Source: an uncultured Lachnospiraceae bacterium (GTDB lineage: Bacteria > Bacillota > Clostridia > Lachnospirales > Lachnospiraceae). From it: a DNA stretch of 64,000 nucleotides. Shown one piece after another: positions 8,424-17,163 of this stretch. Each line of letters starts with the position of its first letter. The stretch's first letter is position 1. The stretch spans positions 37,497 to 101,496 of the forward strand of contig CAPQSW010000001.1 in the NCBI GenBank assembly GCA_948688495.1, read 5' to 3'. The translations under genes were made by a program, and so were the position numbers. The notes below the pieces were generated by a model that was not told the origin of the DNA, searched no databases, and was given only the letters and a program-made list of their open reading frames with translations.

Positions 8424-9555
8424 TATTTCCATTGAAACTTTTGATAAACTGAATGAAGAACACAAGTTTTCTGACGAATACAAGGCAAAGAAACGCGCAG
8501 CGTTAAAAGAATACAAAAAGAGCACCCTTCCCTTTCACGGCATGCATTTTGCCAGAATTGCCGTTGCTGCATGCCTCATCCTTGTCGTAACCCCTATCGC
8601 TGCCAACGCCGCTACAGGCGGAGAATTTTGGAACCGTATATGGGGAAACTTTGGCAAGGGCAATGTTGCCTCCCATGATGAGGTCGTCTTTGAGGCAGAA
8701 AAAGGGACTTCCTATACCGTAACCTATCCACAGCGCGATTATGAGGCAGTTGACCCGCAAAAAGCAGAGGAATTGATCGGTGATAACGTTTCCTTTGAAC
8801 CAATTGTAAAACAGTTTGGTGATACGACTTTGACAATCCTTTCTTCTGTCACAGACGGCAATGCGGCAGTTGTGGAATTTACTTTAGAAAGGGAAGGCGG
8901 CGTGAACGCCCTCAATTACAGCCAGCTCAATAATGAGGCCAAAGGCGCGGATTTCTCGGACGATGCTGATTTCTATTTTGGCTTTAAAGAATGCAGCGGA
9001 AGCATTTTTGTTGACCTGGAAAAATCAACCAGCGACAAATTATACTGCTATTATTACATGACCATGACATGGGGCGACGGAAGCGGCAGCCTCACACTGG
9101 AGACAGAAAAATATCCCTGCACCCGTAAGGAACTGTCTGCTAATGAAGGCAACGCACAAGAAGATTTATCAAACGAAATTGTCGCTGAAAGTATTTCCAT
9201 CCCACTCAAACAACAAGTGGAAACTATAGAATACACAAACCCGGAGAATGGATGCGCTGCAGTCTCACCGCTGTCACTAAAGATTGACATGACGACCGGG
9301 CTTGGATTGACTGAGGAAAAAGCCTATGACCCCTACAGTGTATATTACACGGCAATTAACTACAAAGACGGTACAAACTATGTAATAACGGATCAGGCGC
9401 GTGATGGCCTACACTCCTGCGAAACAGAAATTGATAATTCAAGCTATGTCTGCGGCGGTCTGGATAACAGCCTTACCTTTGTATTCAACCGCCTGGTAGA
9501 TACCGCTGAGATTGATTCCATTACCGTAAATGAGACAACTTATACCCTGAAATAA
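8404..9555 (+). CDS. Single-pass membrane partner of the sigma factor (putative anti-sigma, DUF4179-like)
   Basis: A 383-residue protein with a charged cytoplasmic N-terminus (about 1-48), one membrane segment (about 49-69, FARIAVAACLILVVTPIAA), and a large extracytoplasmic part of about 310 residues, mostly predicted beta-type, with scattered cysteines. The layout and the 20-bp overlap with the sigma gene fit the Bacillota class of anti-sigma-like proteins that carry a DUF4179-type outer domain. The zinc-binding HxxxCxxC motif of ZAS anti-sigma factors is absent. What it senses is not visible. Function is inferred mainly from position and topology. Confidence 0.68.
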   Translation: MNPKSLNISIETFDKLNEEHKFSDEYKAKKRAALKEYKKSTLPFHGMHFARIAVAACLILVVTPIAANAATGGEFWNRIWGNFGKGNVASHDEVVFEAEKGTSYTVTYPQRDYEAVDPQKAEELIGDNVSFEPIVKQFGDTTLTILSSVTDGNAAVVEFTLEREGGVNALNYSQLNNEAKGADFSDDADFYFGFKECSGSIFVDLEKSTSDKLYCYYYMTMTWGDGSGSLTLETEKYPCTRKELSANEGNAQEDLSNEIVAESISIPLKQQVETIEYTNPENGCAAVSPLSLKIDMTTGLGLTEEKAYDPYSVYYTAINYKDGTNYVITDQARDGLHSCETEIDNSSYVCGGLDNSLTFVFNRLVDTAEIDSITVNETTYTLK

Positions 9556-9562
9556 TCAAAGC

Positions 9563-9603
9563 GAGTCCGCAGTCCATACACTTTTCATATGGGCCGCGGA
9601 CTC
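9563..9603. terminator. Possible bidirectional terminator between convergent genes
   Basis: GAGTCCGC (9563-9570) and GCGGACTC (9596-9603) form a stem, with a weaker TCCATA/TATGGG inner pairing. It lies between the plus-strand anti-sigma gene and the minus-strand leucine-rich-repeat gene. The flanking T-runs are poor, so the call is tentative. Confidence 0.5.
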
Positions 9604-9637
9604 TGATATTTCGCATTCATATTTAAAATAAACTGTT

Positions 9638-11842
9638 TCATCCAAAATACCCCACTGCTCTGCTCTGCTTTACCTTACTCCATTCACCATACAGTGTTTC
9701 TTTGCCAGATTTCTTATAACTGCGCACCCTCACATAATATTTCTTGCCTGTTTTCAGCTTTGTGAAAGTATAAGAAGTCCTTGACACATTTTTTGATTTC
9801 ACATCCTTCTTGAAATTCTTGGCAGCGCTTATCTGCACCTGATACCCCGATGCCATCTTATCTTTTGCCCATTTTACCGTTAACTTCTTACCATTTGATG
9901 CTTTTACCGATTTTACAGTCTGCTTTTTCGGGCTTACTTTGACGGTTACCTTCACAGACTTAGTTCCAGCCTTAACGGTTATGGCTGCAACTCCAGTCCC
10001 CTTGATTGTTACCTTTCCAGTATTCTTATCAACGGAAACAATCTTCGGTTTTGCGCTTGTAAACGTCAGCCTACTCTTAGACATCGCATTGATTTTAAAA
10101 GGTTTTGCGCCATATGCGACTTTATACAATGTCTTCTTACAGGTAATGGATGAATCCTGCCCTGTCTTAGTAATTGTAAAGTTTACAGTCTTACTGCCTG
10201 TATAATTACCTTTGCCAGTTACAGTCACCTTCGCTGTTCCTACGTTGATATTATCACTATACTCAACAGTGTAATCTATACCTTCTGTCAGTAATGTATC
10301 TACATCCATCACTGCTACTGACGGTGTCTGGGGTTTCCCGTTATAGACGATAAATGTCGGACTGATTGTAACCTGACAAAGAGAAATTGGGAGTTTGAAC
10401 TCAGGCATCTCCTCTATTGAAAATTGAATATTCTTTTCATTTGCATAATTCTGAGCATATGAACTTTTCTTACCATAGATTGTTAGGTTATCACAGCCGC
10501 AAAATGCATCATCCTCTATCCTTACAACTTCTTCTGGAATGACAATACCTCTCAGACTGCTGCAGCCGGAAAATGTTTCCCTCTCTATGCTTGTTATCCC
10601 CTCCGGAATAACAATGCTTCTTAAACTACTACACAGTAAAAATGCTTGACATCCGATATTTATCACCCCTTTGGGAATACTGATATTTCTCAGACTGCTA
10701 CAATCAGAAAACGCTGCATTGCCTATGCTTTCCACCCCTTCTGGAATGTTCACATTTGTCAATTTGCTATTAGAAAATGCAGATTCCCCGATAGTTTTCA
10801 TTCCTTTTGGAATGCTTACATTTTCCAGTCTACTGCAAAAAAATGCACTTTCTCCGATGCTCGTCACTCCCTCCGGAATTGTTACATTGGTCAGTTCGCT
10901 ATAAGAAAATGCATTTTCCCCGATACTCGTTATTCCCTCCGGAATCACTAGGTTTCCTGATTTTTTGCTAGGACAGCAAAGTAATATTGCCTTACACCTA
11001 TCATATAATATATCATCTTCTGACAGATAATTAGCGTTGCCAGGGTTTACCACCAATTTTTCCAATCCTCTACAATCAACAAATACTTCCTTGCCAATAT
11101 TCGTAACTCCTGCCGGGATTATAATACTTGTGATGTTAGCACAACTACAAAATGCACCATCCTCTATCCTTTTTACTCCCTCTGGGACATCTATACTCCC
11201 TGATTTCCCATTAACACAACAAAGCAATATTTCTTTACTTTTATCATATAATATGCCATCCTCGGATAAGTAATTGGAATTATTAGAATCCACTTCCAGA
11301 TTTGTTAAACTAAAACAATATTGGAACGCTCCAGTTCCGATACTTTCCACTCCCTTTGGAATACTAATATCTGTCAGGCTAGTGCACCAAGAAAATGCAT
11401 ATTTCCCGATACTTTTCAGTCCATCTGGAATGCTGATGTTTGTCAATTTTTGACAATCATAAAATGCCCTATTTCCTATATTTTCCATCTTCTCCGGAAG
11501 TATTATTCTCATCAGATTTCTGCACATCGAAAATGCATCACTCCCAATATTCTCCAACCCCCTCGGAAGTGTTATTCCTGTTATGCTTTCGCACCAAGAA
11601 AATGCCTGCTCCCCCAATTCTGTCACTTTCTTTCCATCAATTTCCGATGGAATTGTGACATCTCCGCCACCCCCAGTATACTTTGTAATTGTCACACTGT
11701 TTCCATCTTCATTCACTTCATATTCATAATCCCCTTCTGTCAAAGATTCTGCCGCCCTTACCTCTATGCCATACATCGGCAGTCCTGCAAACACCATCAC
11801 CATTGCCAGCACTACTGCCAGCATTCTCTTTGTCCTTCCCAT
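9638..11842 (-). CDS. Exported BspA-type leucine-rich-repeat protein with Ig-like and Fn3-like tail
   Basis: A 734-residue exported protein. It has a signal peptide (about 1-31, ending VRAAES), then roughly 14 repeats of the BspA/LRR_5 kind (I-P-x-G-V-x-x-I-G-x-x-A-F-x-x-C) over about residues 60-455. Two of the repeats carry a longer insert containing NYLSED-x-ILYD. Then come a YNGK...NYTGS bacterial-Ig/MBG-like module (about 480-560), a second Ig-like module, and a C-terminal Fn3-like module ending GEWSKVKQS. No LPXTG anchor or membrane tail is seen, so it is secreted or held non-covalently. BspA-like proteins often bind host or microbial surfaces; that role here is inference. GGAGG precedes the ATG. 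Confidence 0.88.
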   Translation of the reverse strand: MGRTKRMLAVVLAMVMVFAGLPMYGIEVRAAESLTEGDYEYEVNEDGNSVTITKYTGGGGDVTIPSEIDGKKVTELGEQAFSWCESITGITLPRGLENIGSDAFSMCRNLMRIILPEKMENIGNRAFYDCQKLTNISIPDGLKSIGKYAFSWCTSLTDISIPKGVESIGTGAFQYCFSLTNLEVDSNNSNYLSEDGILYDKSKEILLCCVNGKSGSIDVPEGVKRIEDGAFCSCANITSIIIPAGVTNIGKEVFVDCRGLEKLVVNPGNANYLSEDDILYDRCKAILLCCPSKKSGNLVIPEGITSIGENAFSYSELTNVTIPEGVTSIGESAFFCSRLENVSIPKGMKTIGESAFSNSKLTNVNIPEGVESIGNAAFSDCSSLRNISIPKGVINIGCQAFLLCSSLRSIVIPEGITSIERETFSGCSSLRGIVIPEEVVRIEDDAFCGCDNLTIYGKKSSYAQNYANEKNIQFSIEEMPEFKLPISLCQVTISPTFIVYNGKPQTPSVAVMDVDTLLTEGIDYTVEYSDNINVGTAKVTVTGKGNYTGSKTVNFTITKTGQDSSITCKKTLYKVAYGAKPFKINAMSKSRLTFTSAKPKIVSVDKNTGKVTIKGTGVAAITVKAGTKSVKVTVKVSPKKQTVKSVKASNGKKLTVKWAKDKMASGYQVQISAAKNFKKDVKSKNVSRTSYTFTKLKTGKKYYVRVRSYKKSGKETLYGEWSKVKQSRAVGYFG

Positions 11843-12012
11843 CCCATTTCCTCCGGTTTCCTTTGAAATTTATCTTATGCCCCAGAAAATCAAAGTAAAA
11901 GAGCAAACTTATTCCTTGCTATGAACTTATTATGCTGGTGAAGTGTCTAAGCTCTACAAAAAACAGGCAAGAAATTGTGCCATTTCACCAAAAATGTTTA
12001 AAATCAAGGCTT

Positions 12013-13089
12013 TCAGGGCTTATCTTCGAAGCTGCTTAGCTTCGCCGCCTGGTCGGCTGCAATACATGCGTCTACAATCTCCTGAATATCACCGTCCATC
12101 ACCTTATCCAGCTTATACAACGTCAGGTTGATGCGGTGGTCCGTGACACGCCCCTGCGGGAAGTTATAGGTACGGATTTTCTCCGAACGGTCTCCCGTCC
12201 CTATCTGGCTTCTTCTCGCCTCTGCCTCCGCATCATGCTGCTTCTGACACTCCATATCATAGAGCTTTGCGCGGAGCAGGGCAAACGCTTTCTCTTTGTT
12301 CTGCAACTGTGACTTCTCTGTCTGGCTGTAAATGACAATCCCTGTGGGGTAATGGGTCAGGCGGACTGCTGAGTCCGTGGTATTGACGCACTGACCGCCG
12401 TTCCCAGAGGCACGCATAACGTCAATCCGAATATCCTTCTCATCAATAACAACATCCACATCCTCCGCTTCCGGCATAACTGCAACCGTAATGGTGGAGG
12501 TATGGATACGCCCGCCAGACTCAGTCTCTGGCACACGCTGCACACGGTGCACACCAGATTCATATTTCATGACGGAATAAGCCCCCTGTCCCGTAATCAT
12601 AAACGTGACATTCTTCATGCCGCCAATACCGATTTCCTCACATTCCATCGTTTCCACCTTCCAGCGGTGGCTCTCCGCAAAATGTACATACATGCGATAG
12701 ATTTCTGCTGCAAATAATGCTGCCTCATCCCCGCCTGCACCTGCACGTATTTCTACAATTACATTCTTGTCATCATTGGGGTCTTTCGGCAGAAGAAGTA
12801 TCTTCAACCGTCCTTCCAGTTCTTCCACCTTACTTCTGGATTCATTCAATTCCTCCTTAGCAAGCTCACGCATTTCCTCGTCACTTTCCTCATCCAGCAT
12901 GGCAAGGGAATCCTCAATATTCTGGTTGGCCTGCTTATATTCTTTATATGCCTCTACAATCGGTGCAAGATCGCTTTGTTCCTTCATTAACTTACGGAAA
13001 CGGCTGGCATCATTCGCCACACCAGGTTCACTGAGCTGATTCATAATTTCTTCAAAACGCAGAAGAATATCTTCTAACTTATCAAACAT
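12013..13089 (-). CDS. prfA: Peptide chain release factor 1
   Basis: Recognises UAA and UAG stop codons and triggers release of the finished peptide. The 358-residue protein has the stop-codon-reading PxT tripeptide as PET (187-189) and the catalytic GGQ at 231-233 (GNGGQCVN), whose Gln is methylated by PrmC. PxT rather than SPF marks it as RF1, not RF2. It lies 19 bp downstream of prmC, the usual partner order in Bacillota, and is the last gene of the rpmE-yqhQ-prmC-prfA stretch. Confidence 0.98.
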   Translation of the reverse strand: MFDKLEDILLRFEEIMNQLSEPGVANDASRFRKLMKEQSDLAPIVEAYKEYKQANQNIEDSLAMLDEESDEEMRELAKEELNESRSKVEELEGRLKILLLPKDPNDDKNVIVEIRAGAGGDEAALFAAEIYRMYVHFAESHRWKVETMECEEIGIGGMKNVTFMITGQGAYSVMKYESGVHRVQRVPETESGGRIHTSTITVAVMPEAEDVDVVIDEKDIRIDVMRASGNGGQCVNTTDSAVRLTHYPTGIVIYSQTEKSQLQNKEKAFALLRAKLYDMECQKQHDAEAEARRSQIGTGDRSEKIRTYNFPQGRVTDHRINLTLYKLDKVMDGDIQEIVDACIAADQAAKLSSFEDKP

Positions 13090-13108
13090 ATCTGCCTTCC
13101 TCCTCTAT

Positions 13109-13945
13109 CTATTTCACTGACGGCAAATTCCCGCGGACGACCCTGTCATTTCCGGCAAGGTCTTTTATCACCCTCACATTCCGGTAACCGTTTTCCTCCA
13201 TAAGAAATGCTACTCTGCCTCCCTGGTCATGACCGATTTCCAGGCAAAGATAGCCGTTGGATTTCAAAAACTGCCCGCCCTTTCCTACAATTTCCCGATA
13301 AAAATCCAAACCATCCTCCCCGCCGTCCAGCGCTTCCACTGGTTCAAAACTTCTCACCTCCGGCATCAGTTCTGCAATGACGCCTGTGGGAATATAAGGC
13401 GGATTGGCGATGATCATATCATACTTTCCTGTAATATTCTGAAATAAATCACTTCGTATCAATTGAACCTCTACCTGATTATTTCTCGCATTCTCTTTTG
13501 CAATCAAAAGCGCCTGTTTGGAAACATCGCTGGCCGTTCCGATTACCTGTTTGTGCTTCAACAGACTGATAATTACACAGCCGGAACCTGTACAAAGGTC
13601 TAAAACCTCCATACCTGGCTCTAATACCTTTGCGGCTTCCTCCACTAATGTCTCCGTGTCCTGACGCGGAATCAGCACATGGGAGTTCACCTTGAACTCC
13701 AGACCCATAAATTCCTGACAGCCAGTAATATACTGCAATGGCACCCGCTCTGCCCGCTTCTTTAACAAAAGTTTATATTCCAGAAATTTCTCTTTTTCCA
13801 TTTCTTCATTCTTATGCAGATAATACCAGCTTTTATCCATCTTGCAGGCATACTCCATAAGATACCATGCATCTAATTCGTATTCCGAAACATCTGCTTT
13901 CTGCAAAACCTCTTTTCCATACTCCAATGCACCTTCCAATGTCAT
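13109..13945 (-). CDS. prmC: Protein-(glutamine-N5) methyltransferase, release-factor specific
   Basis: Methylates the Gln of the GGQ motif in release factors, using S-adenosylmethionine. In 278 residues it shows the N-terminal helical substrate-binding domain, the SAM-binding motif DLCTGSG (116-122) and the catalytic NPPY (181-184) that holds the glutamine side chain. The start overlaps the end of the upstream DUF1385 gene by 4 bp (ATGA), implying coupled translation, and prfA follows directly. Confidence 0.96.
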   Translation of the reverse strand: MTLEGALEYGKEVLQKADVSEYELDAWYLMEYACKMDKSWYYLHKNEEMEKEKFLEYKLLLKKRAERVPLQYITGCQEFMGLEFKVNSHVLIPRQDTETLVEEAAKVLEPGMEVLDLCTGSGCVIISLLKHKQVIGTASDVSKQALLIAKENARNNQVEVQLIRSDLFQNITGKYDMIIANPPYIPTGVIAELMPEVRSFEPVEALDGGEDGLDFYREIVGKGGQFLKSNGYLCLEIGHDQGGRVAFLMEENGYRNVRVIKDLAGNDRVVRGNLPSVK

Positions 13946-14913
13946 GTTGTCTCCCTCTCTCTCACGGTATCTACATAACCTTTCCAGTCAAACACCGCTT
14001 CCACAGAAGCAATCCCGACCTCAATCATTTCCTCGTCCGGCTCTCTGGTTGTCAGCTTCTGCAGCCATAACCCCGGTCTGCTAAGCGCATTGAAAATCGG
14101 ATTGTCGCTCCTGCCTGCCAGACGGATAAATTCATAGGAAATCCCAGCAACCAGCGGAATAATTGCAATCCGAAGCACCAGCCTGAGAATCCTGGAATCT
14201 ACACGGATAAACATGGTTGCTATGATCGTAATGATTACCACAAAAAACAGGAAACTTGTCCCACAGCGTTTATGTTCCCTGGAACTGCGCTTTACATTGG
14301 GCACTGTCAAGTCCAACCCATGCTCAATGCAATTGATACATTTATGTTCTGCGCCATGGTACATAAATACCCGCTTAATATCCTCCATTTGGGAGATTAG
14401 CAGAATATATCCAAGGAATATGAAAAGACGCAGCACCCCTTCCACAAGAATCACAAGTGTCTCAGACTGAATATATCTCTGGAAAAACAGTGACACATAA
14501 AAAGGCAGAACCATAAAAATTGCCACTGCAAGCAACAGGGACAAAATAATCGTAAATCCCATTTCCGCCTTTTCTTTCTTTTCATTTCCCTGTACAGTCT
14601 CCCCTTTCTTGTCTTCTTCCTCAAAAAAAGAAGCAGAATATGTCAGGGTTGACAACCCCAATACCATAGAGTCCACGAAATTAATAATACCACGCACAAA
14701 TATCAGATTCTTTAATGTCTCATTTTTGCATATTCCAGGATAATCTTTCTTCTCCACTACGATGTCATGATCCGGTTTACGCACGGCTACGGCGTATGTA
14801 TCCTCATATTTCATCATCACGCCTTCCATAACGGCCTGACCGCCAATTCCAGAATAGGCCAACCTTCCCACTTCCTCTCCAAACAGCCCGCTGCACGCAG
14901 TTGCTTTAGTCAC
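13942..14913 (-). CDS. DUF1385 membrane protein (YqhQ-like)
   Basis: A 323-residue conserved Bacillota protein related to Bacillus YqhQ. It starts with GIGGQAVMEGVMMKYEDTYAVAVRKP, split here as GGQAVMEGVMM followed by a beta-rich N-terminal part. Three or four hydrophobic segments follow (about 105-130, 150-175, 215-260), with the family signature MYHGAEHKCINCIEHG between them. The biochemical function is not established. Its fixed position next to rpmE, prmC and prfA is common in Clostridia and suggests a translation- or envelope-linked role. Confidence 0.85.
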   Translation of the reverse strand: MTKATACSGLFGEEVGRLAYSGIGGQAVMEGVMMKYEDTYAVAVRKPDHDIVVEKKDYPGICKNETLKNLIFVRGIINFVDSMVLGLSTLTYSASFFEEEDKKGETVQGNEKKEKAEMGFTIILSLLLAVAIFMVLPFYVSLFFQRYIQSETLVILVEGVLRLFIFLGYILLISQMEDIKRVFMYHGAEHKCINCIEHGLDLTVPNVKRSSREHKRCGTSFLFFVVIITIIATMFIRVDSRILRLVLRIAIIPLVAGISYEFIRLAGRSDNPIFNALSRPGLWLQKLTTREPDEEMIEVGIASVEAVFDWKGYVDTVRERETT

Positions 14914-14937
14914 ATAAAAGTTTCCATACAGGAAAAG

Positions 14938-14967
14938 AGAGGATGTCCAACGAAAAAGACATCCTCT
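14938..14967 (-). terminator. Hairpin terminator after rpmE
   Basis: A 10-bp perfect stem (14938-14947 with 14958-14967) lies between rpmE and the DUF1385 gene. On the minus strand it is followed by a short TCTTTT tract. It probably gives partial termination after the abundant L31 message. Confidence 0.75.
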
Positions 14968-14991
14968 TTTGGTTCAAATCGAACTCCAACA

Positions 14992-15198
14992 TTACTGATT
15001 GTTCATGCCATACTTACGATTAAACTTATCAATACGTCCACGAGCCTGAGCTGCCTTCTGCTGTCCAGTATAGAATGGATGGCACTTAGAACAGATTTCA
15101 ACGTGAATATCTTCTTTGGTAGATCCTGTCACAAACGTATTTCCACAGTTGCAAGTTACGGTTGCCTGATGATATACCGGATGGATTCCTTCTTTCAT
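14992..15198 (-). CDS. rpmE: 50S ribosomal protein L31 (zinc-binding, C+ type)
   Basis: A 68-residue ribosomal protein that bridges the subunits near 5S rRNA. The zinc-binding form is shown by the CNC pair near residue 16 and CSKC near residue 36, followed by the hallmark HPFYTGQQK. The C-terminus is basic. The zinc-containing form is the one used when zinc is plentiful; no C-minus paralogue is seen in this window. It lies 161 bp downstream of rho, with a hairpin in its leader. Confidence 0.98.
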   Translation of the reverse strand: MKEGIHPVYHQATVTCNCGNTFVTGSTKEDIHVEICSKCHPFYTGQQKAAQARGRIDKFNRKYGMNNQ

Positions 15199-15224
15199 GT
15201 TTTCACCTCTTTACACTCTATTTT

Positions 15225-15257
15225 ATACTTATGGCTGATGAAATCTGCCATAAGTAT
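15225..15257 (-). promoter_or_regulatory. Leader hairpin upstream of rpmE
   Basis: ATACTTATGGC (15225-15235) and GCCATAAGTAT (15247-15257) form an 11-bp perfect stem with an 11-base loop, ending about 27 bases before the rpmE start. There is no T-run after it on the minus strand, so it is not a terminator. It could be a ribosomal-protein leader of the kind known for L31 in several phyla, through which L31 represses its own translation. Confidence 0.5.
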
Positions 15258-15359
15258 CACGCCAGCTTTACAAATTCTCTTGTTTGTGCTATTACCTACG
15301 CAACAGCGTTGTTATTGTAACATATATTTCCTATAGAAGCAAGCCTATTTTTAATTTTT

Positions 15360-16946
15360 TTATACTAACTTCGTCTTTTTTACAACCTGACAGAATTCAC
15401 GGTTATTATTCGTCCTCACAAAAAGATTCAAAATATTCTCTACCGCTTCGTCTGCGCGCATGCCATTGATTGCGCGGCGCATAACCTCCACTGCCTCCTG
15501 TTCCTCCCGATTAAGGAGCAGATCCTCCCTGCGCGTTCCCGATTTTGTAATATCTACAGCTGGGAAAATACGCCGTTCCGAAAGCTTACGATCCAGAATC
15601 AATTCCATGTTTCCAGTCCCTTTAAATTCTTCATAGATCACATCATCCATACGGCTTCCAGTATCTACTAACGCTGTTGCCAGAATCGTAATGCTTCCTC
15701 CCTCACGCATATTCCTTGCAGCCCCGAAAAAGCGCTTCGGCATATGTAAGGCTGCCGGGTCAATTCCGCCGGATAATGTCCTTCCACTTGGCGGGACAAT
15801 CAGATTATACGCCCGCGCCAGCCGGGTAATACTGTCTAACAAGATCATGACATCCTGCCCATGTTCCACCAAACGCCTTGCACGCTCAATTACCATTTCG
15901 GATACTCGTTTGTGATGTTCTGGAAGTTCATCAAACGTAGAGTAGATAACCTCGACATTTCTCCCTTCAATTGCCTCTTTGATATCCGTCACTTCCTCCG
16001 GACGCTCATCGATAAGAAGTATGATCAAATGCATCTGTGGATGATTCCTTGTCACTGCCTTTGCCACCTGTTTCAGCAGGGTAGTCTTTCCTGCCTTGGG
16101 CGGTGATACTATCATTCCCCTCTGTCCCTTTCCAATCGGTGAAACCACATCCATGATACGCATGGCAACTGCGTTGCGGTCCGTCTCAAGCCGGATACGC
16201 TCATTTGGGAAAATCGGCGTCAAATCTTCAAAATTCGGACGGCGCAAAATTTCAGAAGGATGACAGCCATTGATGCTGCGAATGTATAAAAGCGCACTGA
16301 ACTTCTCCTGCTGTGTCTTAATTCTGGTGTTTCCCTGGATGATATCACCTGTCTTCAACCCAAATCTGCGAATCTGGGAAGGTGAGACGTATACGTCATT
16401 CTCCCCTGGAAGGTAATTCTCACACCGGATAAAACCGTATCCATCCGGCATAACCTCTAAAATTCCATGCGCGCTGATTCCGCTGTCTAACTCAGGATTA
16501 TCAATCTCTATACCGTCCGCTGTAATGATTTTGCTGGATTTCCGTTCCTGCCGTTCACCGGATTCTGCACGTTCTCCCTTAACAATCCTGTCACCATGCT
16601 CTCCCCTGCTCTCCCTGTTCTGTATACTCCTTGGCTCCTGCTTTTGCTCTATCGTCCGTACCTGCTTGTCCTCAGCCTTTCCTGCCGTTCTTCCTGTTGA
16701 CTTCCCTTCCGTCCCCTCGGCTGGCTTTCCTTCCGTTTTCTTTTCTGTACTCCCGGTTGTTTTTCCTTCCGTCTTCTTTTCTATCTTCCCCTCTGTATTT
16801 GATTCCTTCATCGCATCCTTCTTATCTTCCTCAAGCATCAGCTCCACCAGCTGGCTTTTCTTTAGTCCTGAAAGATGCTTTAACCCTCTGGATTTTGCCA
16901 CATCTCTTAATACAGCTACCGATAAACTCTCATATTTTTCTCTCAT
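15360..16946 (-). CDS. rho: Transcription termination factor Rho
   Basis: Hexameric ATP-dependent RNA translocase that ends transcription. The 528-residue protein has the N-terminal Rho_N helical domain (1-35, SVAVLRDVAKSRGLKHLSGL). A low-complexity Lys/Glu/Gly/Thr-rich insert follows (about 45-135, repeated TEGK units). After that come the cold-shock-type primary RNA-binding domain (about 155-225, GILEVMPDGYGFIR) and the RecA-type ATPase with Walker A SPPKAGKTT and Walker B VMILLDSITRLARAY. The insert makes it about 100 residues longer than E. coli Rho. The gene is divergent from the malic enzyme gene. Confidence 0.97.
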   Translation of the reverse strand: MREKYESLSVAVLRDVAKSRGLKHLSGLKKSQLVELMLEEDKKDAMKESNTEGKIEKKTEGKTTGSTEKKTEGKPAEGTEGKSTGRTAGKAEDKQVRTIEQKQEPRSIQNRESRGEHGDRIVKGERAESGERQERKSSKIITADGIEIDNPELDSGISAHGILEVMPDGYGFIRCENYLPGENDVYVSPSQIRRFGLKTGDIIQGNTRIKTQQEKFSALLYIRSINGCHPSEILRRPNFEDLTPIFPNERIRLETDRNAVAMRIMDVVSPIGKGQRGMIVSPPKAGKTTLLKQVAKAVTRNHPQMHLIILLIDERPEEVTDIKEAIEGRNVEVIYSTFDELPEHHKRVSEMVIERARRLVEHGQDVMILLDSITRLARAYNLIVPPSGRTLSGGIDPAALHMPKRFFGAARNMREGGSITILATALVDTGSRMDDVIYEEFKGTGNMELILDRKLSERRIFPAVDITKSGTRREDLLLNREEQEAVEVMRRAINGMRADEAVENILNLFVRTNNNREFCQVVKKTKLV

Positions 16947-17075
16947 ACATTTCTCCTTTTACTGTCATAATTGGGAATCTATGTCAGAGCAGACAACGAC
17001 TTCATGCACAGAAATTATACTTCCGTAATGGATTTATTATACACTATCTTTTTATAAATAGGAAGCCCTTTTTTC

Positions 17076-17104
17076 TTGATTTGCAATTTTTTTCATGCTA
17101 TGAT
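17076..17104 (+). promoter_or_regulatory. Sigma-A promoter of the malic enzyme operon
   Basis: Plus strand TTGATT (17076-17081), 17 bp, TATGAT (17099-17104), in a T-rich context. The ATG is at 17164. The rho gene is transcribed the other way from the same intergenic region. Confidence 0.72.
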
Positions 17105-17163
17105 GAGAACAGTAACGCTATATACAATTTACTTGGAAGAATGAGAAAAAGGAGCGATTTATT

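Noticed and set aside
11321..11866. Long plus-strand frame opposite the LRR gene
   Set aside because: It is a shadow of the repetitive minus-strand LRR gene, with Cys/His/Pro-rich nonsense composition and no ribosome binding site.
15225..15257. Terminator of rho
   Set aside because: The hairpin has no U-run after it on the minus strand and lies close to the rpmE start, so a leader element is more likely.
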